A stretch of DNA of 64,000 nt, from NCBI RefSeq assembly GCF_051860505.1, contig NZ_JBHYDX010000012.1, forward strand, positions 1-64,000, read 5' to 3'. The position numbers and the translations under genes were made by a program. Positions 34,379 to 43,573 of this stretch are shown piece by piece. The DNA comes from Pannonibacter sp051860505 (lineage in GTDB: Bacteria > Pseudomonadota > Alphaproteobacteria > Rhizobiales > Stappiaceae). A model generated the notes under the pieces. That model saw only the letters and a program-made list of their open reading frames with translations, was not told the origin of the DNA and did no database searches. How positions within the stretch are numbered: the first letter of the stretch is position 1; each line of letters starts with the position of its first letter.

Positions 34379-36369
34379 TCGCTGTCCACGATCAGGATCG
34401 GGTCGAGTTCCTGCAGGCCTGCGCGCGTCTCCCTGGACGAGAGCTGCCGGTCGAGCAGGGTGAACACTTGCCTTGCGGCCGTCTTTTGCCCCGTGTGGAT
34501 CAGGGCCCAGCCACGCAACAGCATCAGGTCACGCGGCTCGGGCACCAGCAGCCGGCGCCGGTCGAGTGCCGCCAGTGTGCTGGGGTAATTGCCAGCATCA
34601 AACGCGCTTGCTGCGGCCTGGGCCAGGGCGGCGCTGGCGATCTCCTGCCGGCGCTCCTGCGGCTGGGCCACGCTTTGCGCGGCCTCCACCGCATCGAACG
34701 AGCGACCGACCCGCAGCATAGCCAGCGACTTGCCATAGGCCGCATCACGCGACACCCTGCCAGGGCCGGACATCGCCGCATTAAAGGCCAGCGCCGCTTC
34801 TTCAGGACGGTTCAGATCCATCAGGCACCAGCCGCGCATCAGGGCTGCCTCGGCACCCGCTGCGGTCTCGACGAGCCGCAGGCAGGCCGCAGGATTTCGG
34901 GCCTTGCGGGCTTTTTCCGCGCGGGCAAGGATACCGGAGCCACCTGAACTGGCAGATCTGGCCTGTCCTGGTCCGGTCAGCGACAGGCTCGCTAGATGCG
35001 GATAGCGCGGCACATAGCCGGTCAGGAGAGCCTGCGCCGCCTTGACGTCGCCAAGGCCAAGCGTGGCCAGGACATGCCCTTCCGCCGCCTTGTCGTCACC
35101 GCCCCAGTGGAGGGCCGTCTCGAACCAGGCGGCTGCGGCCTGATGCTGTTTCAGCGAAAAGGCATACCAGGCCAGCGCCGAGGCACCGGCGACGGACTGG
35201 CGGTTTCGCACGGCCTCGGCAAAGTCTTCCAGGCGACCGGTGTCAGCGGGGCGGGGGTGGGGCGAAGCCAGGTCCTCCGCCACCAGTCCGATGAACAGCT
35301 CTTCCAGGGCTGGCAGGGCCAGCCGGTTGCTGCGGGCAATCTGTTCAGCTTCCGCGCCGCGCCCAAGCCCGGCCAGCGACAGCGCCCGGCCAAGGGCCAC
35401 GTCGGCGGCGGCAGGTCCGCTAACTGCTGCTTGTGCCCGCTCGAACAGCGTCAGCGCTTCCTGATGGCGCCCGGCGCGGCGGGCAAGCCAGCCAAGCAGG
35501 CGTGTGTTGGTCATGTCCGGGCCAGTGTCCGCGGCACGTTCTAGGACAGCCACCTGCCGCTCCGGCGGCGCCACATCCTGGCGAAGCTCAAGATAGTCCG
35601 AGGCCCAACGCCGGGCGAGATCGATTTCGACATCTTCCAGCCGCAACCCCGGTGCACCCCCTGACGCCTGCATCCCTTCCAGCAGCCGAACCGCCTCGCT
35701 CAGCGGCAGACTTGCAACCGCTTTTTGCACGCTGGCACGCTTGTGGTCGGCACTGACGTCGCCGGCCCGCAGGGGCAACTGGTACAGATCAAAGGCTTCA
35801 GCTGTCGCACCGGAGGCCGCATAGGCCTCCGCCACCCGCCAGAGCACGTCGAGGTCCGCGACGCTGAGCAGCATGGGATCGGTCTCGACGGCGGCGATGA
35901 CATCGGCCGACCGCCGGGCGTCCGAGGCCTGGATCAGGCGCAGGCGGGTTTCCTTGCGGGCCATTTTTTCGATCAGTTCCGCCGGCGGTTGCCACCCGGC
36001 GTCGCCGGCTTGCCGGCGGGCGATTTCGGCCCGCAGCATGTCCAGCTGGTCCTGCGCGAACAGGTCCCACAGGTCCTGATGCGGGTTGGCCCGGTTTGCG
36101 CCGGTGTAAAGGTCGGTTGGTGCACTCCAGCCCGGATGCAGGGTGCGCAGCCGGCGGATTTCCGCCTCGACCCGTTCCCGGTTGTTCTGTGCCGCATAAT
36201 AGCGCAGCGCGCTCTCGTCGACTGTCGGCAGGGCGTTGGCTGCGAGCGTTGGATCGGGCAGGGTTTCCGGCGCGCTCGCAAGGCTCTGGGCGCGAGGCGA
36301 TGTGTTCATTCCGACCGAAACCTGCAGCAGGACTGCAGCGCCCACGAGAAAACGGGATCTCACCAGCAT
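34375..36369 (-). CDS. Periplasmic TPR protein of the cellulose operon (BcsK-like)
   Basis: A 664-residue protein with a signal peptide (LVGAAVLLQVSVG, then SPRAQS) and TPR-like helical repeats throughout (for example LGWLARRAGRHQEALTLFERAQ and AAAWFETALHWGGDDKAAEG). Unlike BcsC of enterobacteria it has no C-terminal beta-barrel domain. In type III cellulose operons of Hyphomicrobiales a TPR protein named BcsK holds this place; I use that as a likely identity. It overlaps bcsZ by ten bases and bcsN by four. Confidence 0.75.
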   Translation of the reverse strand: MLVRSRFLVGAAVLLQVSVGMNTSPRAQSLASAPETLPDPTLAANALPTVDESALRYYAAQNNRERVEAEIRRLRTLHPGWSAPTDLYTGANRANPHQDLWDLFAQDQLDMLRAEIARRQAGDAGWQPPAELIEKMARKETRLRLIQASDARRSADVIAAVETDPMLLSVADLDVLWRVAEAYAASGATAEAFDLYQLPLRAGDVSADHKRASVQKAVASLPLSEAVRLLEGMQASGGAPGLRLEDVEIDLARRWASDYLELRQDVAPPERQVAVLERAADTGPDMTNTRLLGWLARRAGRHQEALTLFERAQAAVSGPAAADVALGRALSLAGLGRGAEAEQIARSNRLALPALEELFIGLVAEDLASPHPRPADTGRLEDFAEAVRNRQSVAGASALAWYAFSLKQHQAAAAWFETALHWGGDDKAAEGHVLATLGLGDVKAAQALLTGYVPRYPHLASLSLTGPGQARSASSGGSGILARAEKARKARNPAACLRLVETAAGAEAALMRGWCLMDLNRPEEAALAFNAAMSGPGRVSRDAAYGKSLAMLRVGRSFDAVEAAQSVAQPQERRQEIASAALAQAAASAFDAGNYPSTLAALDRRRLLVPEPRDLMLLRGWALIHTGQKTAARQVFTLLDRQLSSRETRAGLQELDPILIVDSE

Positions 36370-37529
36370 TCGGGATACCTCTGCTTGACGGCAATGAGGG
36401 CGAGGGCTCTCAAGGTGGCGGGGTAATAGGGTTCGTCCGACGGCAGCAGCACATCTTTCGGCATCGGTGTGCCGTCCATGGCGCAGCTGACGAGATCGGC
36501 GATGGCGCGGTAGCCGCGATCCGCCAGCGGGTCGCCGACCTGTCCGGTGACGAGATCGACAACTTCGGGTGTGCGCTGGCTCCAGGCGGCGGCGAAGGGG
36601 GCCAGCTGCTGGCGCTCGCTCGGGCCTGCCCAGGCGAGATACAGCGGAATGCGCACGGCGTTATAGCCGAACAGGGGCGGGAATCCGTCGGCCGGACGCG
36701 GGGTGCCCCTTCCCAGAGCGACCCATTCAGCAGGCAGGTCCTGGCGCCCGAACCGGCTGTTTGCCAAGAGGGCCAGCCCGCTTTCGCGCAGGCCAGACCA
36801 GTCGACGGACTGATCTGGTCCACCATCCAGCGCTGCAAGTACGGGAAACGCCGGAAAAACCCAGTAGGACGGATTGACCACGGGCCCGTCTGGCCGCTCG
36901 TCTGCGGAAAAACCGCTCGCGCCTGGCAACAGCATCGGGCGGCCCGAACTGTCCTGGAACGCGAGGCGGCGCAGGGCGCCCGCGCGGGCAATGGCCTCGG
37001 ACCTCAGGGCCGTGTCGTTCCAGTGTCGTCCCGCTTCGGCCAGAGCCCAGGCAATCAGCAGATCGCCATCGGTGGCATTGTTCGTATCGCGCACATGGGG
37101 CGCGCGCGGCTCCCAGCGCCAGGCCGCCAGTCCATCGTCGCGCACGTCGAGATTGGCGATGGTCCAGCTCCGGATCAGGTCGAAGGCCGGCCGGTCATCA
37201 GCTGCGACAGCCAGCAGCAGGCCATAGCCCTGGCTTTCGGAATGGCTGATGCCGCCATTGGCCGTATCGATCACCCGGCCCTGCGGTGAAATGAAACGGC
37301 GCTTGTAGTCGGCCCAGAGGTCCGGAGCATCAAGGCTGCCGGGCAACGGGCGAGGCAGGATCTTCAAGGTGGCGGCGACGGCTGTCATGCCTGGCTTCGT
37401 CTGGTGCGGGTTTGCCGTGTCCATTGCGGCGATCTCAACCTTGTCTTCCGGCCCGTTGCCGAGCCACCATGCGGCAATGGCTGCACCAGCAAGGGCGGCA
37501 GCCGCAAACCCAAGAAGCATCTTGCGCAT
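36360..37529 (-). CDS. bcsZ: Endo-1,4-beta-glucanase, GH8 (BcsZ/CelC)
   Basis: A 389-residue glycoside hydrolase family 8 cellulase with an N-terminal signal or anchor helix (LLGFAAAALAGAAIAAWWLG). The family signature is VIDTANGGISHSESQGYGLLLAV with the catalytic Glu in SESQGYG, and the second acid lies in NNATDGDLLIAWAL. BcsZ trims or edits nascent cellulose in the periplasm and is needed for proper microfibrils. It starts one base into the bcsB stop and overlaps the TPR gene by ten bases. Confidence 0.93.
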   Translation of the reverse strand: MRKMLLGFAAAALAGAAIAAWWLGNGPEDKVEIAAMDTANPHQTKPGMTAVAATLKILPRPLPGSLDAPDLWADYKRRFISPQGRVIDTANGGISHSESQGYGLLLAVAADDRPAFDLIRSWTIANLDVRDDGLAAWRWEPRAPHVRDTNNATDGDLLIAWALAEAGRHWNDTALRSEAIARAGALRRLAFQDSSGRPMLLPGASGFSADERPDGPVVNPSYWVFPAFPVLAALDGGPDQSVDWSGLRESGLALLANSRFGRQDLPAEWVALGRGTPRPADGFPPLFGYNAVRIPLYLAWAGPSERQQLAPFAAAWSQRTPEVVDLVTGQVGDPLADRGYRAIADLVSCAMDGTPMPKDVLLPSDEPYYPATLRALALIAVKQRYPECW

Positions 37530-39949
37530 CAGGTCGTCCCCTTGCCGTCGTGGCGCACGGCGCGGCCGGTCGTCACGGCCAGAAGGAGCGCTGCGAGCAG
37601 CAACAAGCCGGCATAGATCAGCGGATTGCCCGACAGCCAGCCGGCAGCCACCAGCCGCCAGTTGGCGAGGGATCCGGGCTGAGTGACGACGTGAAAATGC
37701 GGCGCGCTGTCCTCGGCTTCGATGAGGCCGCTCTGCATGTCGTACCGGGCCTCCTGGCCCACCAGCTGACGCCAGTTCTGCGGCGCCACGATATCCTCGA
37801 CCGCTATGGCCAGTGCTGTCGTGCTCGGCGCTGTCACAATGGTCCAGAAGCTGTCGCTGCCGGTCTGAGGGTATCCTTGCGCAAGGACAAGGGTTGTTCC
37901 CGGCGCCAGGTGCCTGTGCGGGATGGGCGGGGCGAAGAACAGGCCGGACACGGCGTTCTCCATCTTTGACAGCGTGTTGCGCAAAGGGTCACGGCCCTGC
38001 TGCTGTTCTTCCCACCGCCGCATCACCTCGGTCCCTGACGGTCCCTGGGGCAGGGAAAACCCTTCAGGGCCAGCAGCGGGGCTAGGTCCGGGCGCTCCCG
38101 GCATGATTTGAAGTAAGGGGTCCTGCGGTGATCGGATCGAGCCGGTCATCACGGGTTCATTGCGGCTGATCGATTGCAGCGACACCACCCGTCGCTGCAG
38201 CGGATTGGTGGCATTGACCATCTGTGGCGCGGCACCATCGATGTTCTGGCCGGTCCAGGCGGCGCGCAACCGCTCGGCATCAAGCCCGGATGCGGCAAGC
38301 GCCGCCGGCGACAGGTCCCCGAATGCACCGATCAGGATCGCTGCCTCTTCGGCAACAGATGGACGGCCGACTTTCACCGTGGTCCTTGCCGAACCGTCCA
38401 TGTCGATGCCCAGACGCACGGCAAACGTGGCGGCAGCGGACAGCATGTCCGGCGTTGCAAAGGGGACATAGATCGGAACATTGCCTTTCGCTTGCCGCGC
38501 CAGTCCGCCGCCAAGGCTGGCGTTGAGCGAGGGCAGGCCGAGCAGGCGCGGATAGGATGGAATGTCGATCCGTGTTTCCTCGACCAGTAGGAAACGTGGC
38601 GGATCCTGCAGCGCGGCGAGCGTGTCACAGTGCCGGTCTGCCTGCGTATCAGTCTGCGTGGTCATTTCCACCGTGTTGAGCCCGGGCCGGAAGGCCTTCA
38701 GGGACAGCCGCAGCACCTTGTCCGAGAACACGTCCCCCTTTGGGTCGGCCAACGGCAACCCGGCCGCTACCTTGCCATTTACCCGCACGACGATCTGGCT
38801 TGTCTGCTCAAGATTGGCCGCATAGCCACCGGCCAGGGACAGGCTGATGCTGCCAGTCTCCGCAGGGAAAAAATCGTCCGGCAGCCGCAGGTCGAAGCGG
38901 GTGCGCTGCAGGCGTCCGTTGAATTCGCTGGTGCGGGCGCCGAGATCGGCAAGCGTCAACGTGGTGCCTGGCTCAACCGCAGTTGCACGCAGCCGTCGCA
39001 GGGCCGCAAGTCCGTCCGGCGTTCCGGTCCTTGCGGCAACCGACAGATCACCGCTGCCGATCCGCTGCGCAAGGTTGTCGAGTCCCGCCGCATCCAGTTC
39101 CGCTGCAACGAGAGTGACACCGCCCCCGTTCTCCACCAGGGTCAGGTTGCCGGGTTGCGGCATGGCCGGACTGCCGAGGGCACGCAACTCGTCCGGCGTT
39201 CCCATGATCACGGTCAGGCCGTCGCTGTGATGCGCACTGCCGGTCACTTCGACGATCGGGTGCGTGATGCCGGTCTCCCGGGCGATCCGGATCAGGACGG
39301 CAACCGAGCGCGACAGGGCCTTCATGTCGCTGGCATCTGCCAGCACGATCCGCAGGCGGATTGCGCCGCGACCGTCCGGGGCGAGGGCGGCCAGATCTGG
39401 CAGGCTTTCAAGTCCGAGCGCGCTGTCGGGAAACCTCAGGCCGGTTCGTGCGGGATCGATGTCGCTCCACAGTTCGTAAGTCGCCGCCGCATCACAGGCA
39501 ACTCGGTGCCGCTGGCTGACGGAGAGCCGCACTGCGTTCAGCCCGGGCTGAAGCACGCCCGACGGTAGTTCGAACAGCATCTTTTGTGGCTGTCCGAAAG
39601 CGTGGATCGGCCGTTCGGCCAGCGTCTGGCCATTGACCACAAGGCGCAGGCTGGAGCCTTCCGGCATCACCGAAACCGCCGATGTCAGCGCCAGTTCAAA
39701 CACGGCAGCCTGTCCGGCTTGTTTGCGCGTCAGATACACCGGCCATTCGCGATGATCACTCTCACCGGCCAGCCGCAAGCCGGATGCCAGGGCCGGCAAG
39801 GGTCGCAAGGTCCGGTCAGGTGCCGGGGCTGTAGCTGCCATCGCCTCAGCCAGCGCGTGATCTGAAGGCAATGGCAAGGCTGTGCCGGCGAGCAGCAGCA
39901 GCAGGAGAAGGCTGCCGGGGACGGGGAGGGTTTTCAGGGAGGTCAACAT
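37529..39949 (-). CDS. bcsB: Cellulose synthase regulatory subunit BcsB
   Basis: An 806-residue periplasmic, membrane-anchored partner of BcsA that carries carbohydrate-binding domains guiding the glucan out of the channel. It has a signal peptide, long beta-rich domains (FDLRLPDDFFPAETGSISLSL and GNVPIYVPFATPDM are typical), and a C-terminal transmembrane helix (LIYAGLLLLAALLLAV). It starts one base after the bcsA stop and overlaps bcsZ, so bcsA-B-Z are tightly coupled. Confidence 0.94.
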   Translation of the reverse strand: MLTSLKTLPVPGSLLLLLLLAGTALPLPSDHALAEAMAATAPAPDRTLRPLPALASGLRLAGESDHREWPVYLTRKQAGQAAVFELALTSAVSVMPEGSSLRLVVNGQTLAERPIHAFGQPQKMLFELPSGVLQPGLNAVRLSVSQRHRVACDAAATYELWSDIDPARTGLRFPDSALGLESLPDLAALAPDGRGAIRLRIVLADASDMKALSRSVAVLIRIARETGITHPIVEVTGSAHHSDGLTVIMGTPDELRALGSPAMPQPGNLTLVENGGGVTLVAAELDAAGLDNLAQRIGSGDLSVAARTGTPDGLAALRRLRATAVEPGTTLTLADLGARTSEFNGRLQRTRFDLRLPDDFFPAETGSISLSLAGGYAANLEQTSQIVVRVNGKVAAGLPLADPKGDVFSDKVLRLSLKAFRPGLNTVEMTTQTDTQADRHCDTLAALQDPPRFLLVEETRIDIPSYPRLLGLPSLNASLGGGLARQAKGNVPIYVPFATPDMLSAAATFAVRLGIDMDGSARTTVKVGRPSVAEEAAILIGAFGDLSPAALAASGLDAERLRAAWTGQNIDGAAPQMVNATNPLQRRVVSLQSISRNEPVMTGSIRSPQDPLLQIMPGAPGPSPAAGPEGFSLPQGPSGTEVMRRWEEQQQGRDPLRNTLSKMENAVSGLFFAPPIPHRHLAPGTTLVLAQGYPQTGSDSFWTIVTAPSTTALAIAVEDIVAPQNWRQLVGQEARYDMQSGLIEAEDSAPHFHVVTQPGSLANWRLVAAGWLSGNPLIYAGLLLLAALLLAVTTGRAVRHDGKGTT

Positions 39950-39950
39950 G

Positions 39951-42200
39951 TTATCCCTCCACCGTCTTGAAAGCGGCCACCTTGCCCCCGCCGTCCTGGG
40001 CGCGGGGCGGGTGCGTCGGTGGCTCCGCGGCGGCAGGTTCCGGGCGGTTGAGGGCCAGCCATCCGAACTGCAGCCCGCGGATCGTCTGACCCAGCGACAT
40101 GCGCAGGAACATCAAGGTGCCGCGCAGCACGCCCTTGCCCGCACGGCGCAGGTTCCAGAAATCAGACAAGGGCTTGCCCTGGCCATACATCAGCTCGGCA
40201 ATGATCGTGTAGTGATGCGGCGCGGGCTTCAGATACTGCAGGCCAACCGCGAGGCTGTCCGGTTCGGCAATGGTGCGGCGGACGGCGACGGGGATGCCAC
40301 CTGTCACGTTCTGTCCATCCAGCGTTTCCACATGCAGGCGGCCGACCAGCAGGCCCTCGCCGGCAGGAAGGTCAATCCCCGGCGTCAGCAGCTTGACCCT
40401 GGCGCCGGTCGTTGACGCGTCCTGGATATGCACCGCCAGACTGCCACCGGGAAGATCCAGCCGTCCGGTCCGGTTGACTGTGAGGCGCTGGTTGCGCCGC
40501 CGTTCAGACCGTTCAGAGACAACACCCAGCGAGACGGCCGCAAGGGCGAGATTGATGGCGTTCCAGATGCAGACCACGACCAGGAGGTCATTGTCGAGGG
40601 TCTGCGTTGCATAGCGCCAGCCCGCATAGGCCATGGCGACCACCAGCACTGCGAAACTGACGAAATAAGGCGTGGCGAGCGAGGACAGGAAGTCCCGGTT
40701 GGTGGTCACGCCCTTTTCCGTCACGTTGAAGCTTGGCTTCTTCGGATTGAGCAATACCGACAACATGGCAGGCGCCAGATAGAAGGACTGGATGTATTCG
40801 TAGAGCTCCGACACCCAGGGCCAGCGGACACGTCCGTACAGATAGTTTTGCAGGATCATGTTGGCGATCAGGTAGGTCACCGCATAGGCGACGAACTCCT
40901 GGCCATTGGCGATGAAGATTTTCAGATCGAAGAAGATGAACAGGAGCGGTGCCACCAAAAAGGTCAGGCGCGGGAAGGGGAAGGCCCAGAACAGCGCCGA
41001 GGACAGGTAGCAGAGGCGTTGCGGCAGGCTGAGCCCACGCTTCAGCAGCGGGTTCTTCAGCAGCAGGATCTGCATCATGCCCCGGCACCAGCGCGAGCGC
41101 TGGCCAATGAACGAGGCGAAGGTCTCCGGTTGCAGGCCGGCGATCATCGGCCGGTCGACATAGCGGCTGTTCCAGCCGCGCGAATGCAGCTCCAGGGCGG
41201 TCTCGCAATCCTCGGTGATCGAAACTCCGGAAAAGCCGCCTGCTTCCACCAGTGCCGCCCGGCGCAGGACCGCGGCAGAGCCACAGAAGAACGCAGCATT
41301 CCAGCGGTCCAGACCGCGCTGGATGACGGAATAGAACATTTCGTTCTCGGATGGCATCCGCAGCCAGGTCGAGAGGTTCTTCTCGACGGGATCCGGGTTG
41401 AGGAAGAAATGCGGCGTCTGGACCAGAAACAGGCGCGGGTCTTCCCGGAAATGGCCAACGGTCTCGCGCAGGAACTCCTGCACCGGGGCGTGATCGGCAT
41501 CGAACACGACCACCAGTTCCCCTGTCGAATGGGCGAGGCCGTTGTTGAGGTTGCCGGCCTTCGCCGAGAGGTTCTTCTGCCGTGTCAGGTAGCTTGCACC
41601 AAGCTCCACGCACAGGGACATCAACTCGGCCCGCCGCCGACGGGCCGCCGCCGCCTCAATGACATTCTCCTGGGTGCATTTCTGGTCCGTACCGCCGTCA
41701 TCCAGCAGATAGACTTTCAGCTTGTCGGCCGGATAGTCGAGCGCCCGCGCTGCTGCCAGCGTTGCTGACAAAAGATGGACATCCTCGTTGTAGGTCGGAA
41801 TGAAAACGTCGACGCTGGGCAACTCGTCATCGGAAAGGCGCCGCGCCGGTGCCCGCTCCAGTGGATTGGCCACGACGAACAGGCTGATGAACAACATGCC
41901 GATGCAGAACAGCTCGGCAGAGAACAGGATCATGCCCGGGATGAAATCCGCCATGTCGCCCATCGATGGCAGGGTGCTGGTGGCCCGCCAATACAGGTAG
42001 CGCAACACCAGCAGCGTGCCGATCGACATCATCATCATGCGCTGGTTCGCACCGCGCCAGACCCGCCAGACAAACAACAGCGCTGCAATCAGCACCAGGC
42101 CAAGCACCAGTTGGGACTGGGTTCCGAGCGGCAGCGTGACCAGAAAAGCGACCAGTCCTGCGGACAGGAGCCAGGGGATCAAACGTTTGAACAAATCCAT
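39951..42200 (-). CDS. bcsA: Cellulose synthase catalytic subunit BcsA
   Basis: A 749-residue GT2 enzyme that polymerises UDP-glucose into beta-1,4-glucan and moves it across the inner membrane. TM segments flank the GT domain: the UDP site in YLLDDGGTDQ, DADHAP, the catalytic acid in TEDCETALELH and the QxxRW motif QRSRWCRGM. A C-terminal PilZ domain (RRNQRLTVNRTGRL, then DASTTGARV) binds cyclic di-GMP and switches the enzyme on. The ATG at 42200 has GAGAG upstream. It heads the operon behind a long AT-rich leader region. Confidence 0.97.
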   Translation of the reverse strand: MDLFKRLIPWLLSAGLVAFLVTLPLGTQSQLVLGLVLIAALLFVWRVWRGANQRMMMMSIGTLLVLRYLYWRATSTLPSMGDMADFIPGMILFSAELFCIGMLFISLFVVANPLERAPARRLSDDELPSVDVFIPTYNEDVHLLSATLAAARALDYPADKLKVYLLDDGGTDQKCTQENVIEAAAARRRRAELMSLCVELGASYLTRQKNLSAKAGNLNNGLAHSTGELVVVFDADHAPVQEFLRETVGHFREDPRLFLVQTPHFFLNPDPVEKNLSTWLRMPSENEMFYSVIQRGLDRWNAAFFCGSAAVLRRAALVEAGGFSGVSITEDCETALELHSRGWNSRYVDRPMIAGLQPETFASFIGQRSRWCRGMMQILLLKNPLLKRGLSLPQRLCYLSSALFWAFPFPRLTFLVAPLLFIFFDLKIFIANGQEFVAYAVTYLIANMILQNYLYGRVRWPWVSELYEYIQSFYLAPAMLSVLLNPKKPSFNVTEKGVTTNRDFLSSLATPYFVSFAVLVVAMAYAGWRYATQTLDNDLLVVVCIWNAINLALAAVSLGVVSERSERRRNQRLTVNRTGRLDLPGGSLAVHIQDASTTGARVKLLTPGIDLPAGEGLLVGRLHVETLDGQNVTGGIPVAVRRTIAEPDSLAVGLQYLKPAPHHYTIIAELMYGQGKPLSDFWNLRRAGKGVLRGTLMFLRMSLGQTIRGLQFGWLALNRPEPAAAEPPTHPPRAQDGGGKVAAFKTVEG

Positions 42201-42848
42201 GATGCGGAACTCTCGCAATGCCGCCCGAAAGGCTTGAGCGTTAACGCAGACTTGCCGCAAAACGTAAAAATGAATCCAATAAACGAGGTTACTGATGTGT
42301 TAAAAATAAAAGAACTCTAGGATAATTTCACCTAGGCAGAAATTTTATATGTAGTATTTAAGATTTAATCCTGATGTATTATTGAATTTTTGAGTTTGTC
42401 ATGGTTTAAAATTTCTTAAGCACATGGCAATGATGCGATGCAAAAAAGTTAAGACTGCCGTATGGTGAGTTTTTTGAAGCATAGGCAATAGTGCCAAGCC
42501 AAACCTTCGGCAGGAACGGTGGCGCCCGCCGGTCGTGCAGGCAACTTGAGGCGCGGCCCTTCGCAGGAATGCTTAGGTGGGCAAGTTCCGCAGACTGCCG
42601 CGTCGCCAGCGCTGGATTTGCGGGAGGCGTTTGCACGCAGATATTTCGGCGACAGCCGCAGACCATGCACGTTGTACTTGAGACGGGGAACCGCCGCTGC
42701 TTGGCTTGTTGCGCAATAGCCTGCGCAATTTGCGAAGGGCCAGCCGGTTTTATCGGGAAATTGAAGCGGGCACAGGGTCGGTTCTGGCAAGACCTTGCGA
42801 AGCTGGCAGCAACTGGGAGCCCTGACGCCTGGCGGTCAGTCTTTGCCT
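42201..42848. promoter_or_regulatory. AT-rich intergenic region upstream of bcsA
   Basis: A 648-bp gap between bcsA and the methyltransferase gene. About 42240-42480 is strikingly AT-rich against the GC-rich background and contains CTAGG...CCTAG inverted arms (42317-42335) and several TA-rich promoter-like stretches. The rest (about 42490-42848) is GC-normal with open frames that match nothing I recognise. It probably holds the bcs promoter and sites for a MucR/Ros-type regulator, which prefers AT-rich DNA in this order. Confidence 0.5.
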
Positions 42849-42850
42849 GT

Positions 42851-43573
42851 TCAGCTGGCCAGACGCTCGGCAATGACATGGTATCGGCTGCCATGACTTG
42901 AGCTTGTCAGGACGGATCGATGCACGAAAACGAGTTCACGCACTGTAAAGTTTCCGTCCAGTAATCGGTTGATCTTCGCCTCGTCGAAGTAACTTTGAAC
43001 CGTGCCACGCTCATGTGCCTTGTCCACGACCAGTTCGCCGGCAAAACCCGGTTCGCAGTCGCTGTCATCGCCGCTGATCAGGTCCAGGTAAAACAGGCCG
43101 CCGGGCCGGATCACCCGGGCGAGATCGGAAATGCAGGCCAGTGCGATGTCGAAAGGCATCGAATCAAGAACGCCATGCGCCAAGGCAACATCGAAGGAGG
43201 CGGCAGGATAAGGCAGTTCCCGTCCGTCTCCGGCGGTCAGGCGTCCTGCCGCGTCGCGATAGCCGGCCTCGACCAGCCAGCGCCGGCCAACCGCAACAGC
43301 CTCCGCCGAAAGGTCAATGCCGACACCATCAAGCGTCAGGTCAAGCAGGAAGCGCACATGACGCCCTATCCCGCAGCCGAAATCGAGGACGCGGCTTGAG
43401 GAATTGAAGCCCTGACGAAAGCTCACCTCGGAAACACCGGTCCGCTTGGCAATATGGCGGGCAAAGAAGCGCACCACTTCCTCATTTGGATAGAACAGGA
43501 AGTTGTCGCCACGGCGGTAGGCGTCGTCCCATTCCAGTTGCTTGGCATCATCGGTCAATCGCTCACACCACAA
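42851..43573 (-). CDS. Class I SAM-dependent methyltransferase coupled to the CMAH-like gene
   Basis: A 240-residue methyltransferase. SAM motif I is VLDFGCGIGRHVRFLL (about 64-79), the acidic motif II lies in VGIDLSAEAV, and the post-motif DVALAHGVLDSMPF is typical. The N terminus LEWDDAYRRGDNFLFYPNEEVVRFF is characteristic of small-molecule methyltransferases. The substrate is unknown. The start appears to be TTG at 43573, overlapping the stop of the CMAH-like gene by 11 bases; another TTG is at 43558. The overlap implies joint production with that enzyme. Confidence 0.85.
   Translation of the reverse strand: MWCERLTDDAKQLEWDDAYRRGDNFLFYPNEEVVRFFARHIAKRTGVSEVSFRQGFNSSSRVLDFGCGIGRHVRFLLDLTLDGVGIDLSAEAVAVGRRWLVEAGYRDAAGRLTAGDGRELPYPAASFDVALAHGVLDSMPFDIALACISDLARVIRPGGLFYLDLISGDDSDCEPGFAGELVVDKAHERGTVQSYFDEAKINRLLDGNFTVRELVFVHRSVLTSSSHGSRYHVIAERLAS

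Noticed and set aside
42406..42894. 162-codon minus-strand gene between bcsA and the methyltransferase
   Set aside because: No ribosome site, no recognisable domain, spans the AT-rich island, and overlaps the end of the methyltransferase gene.
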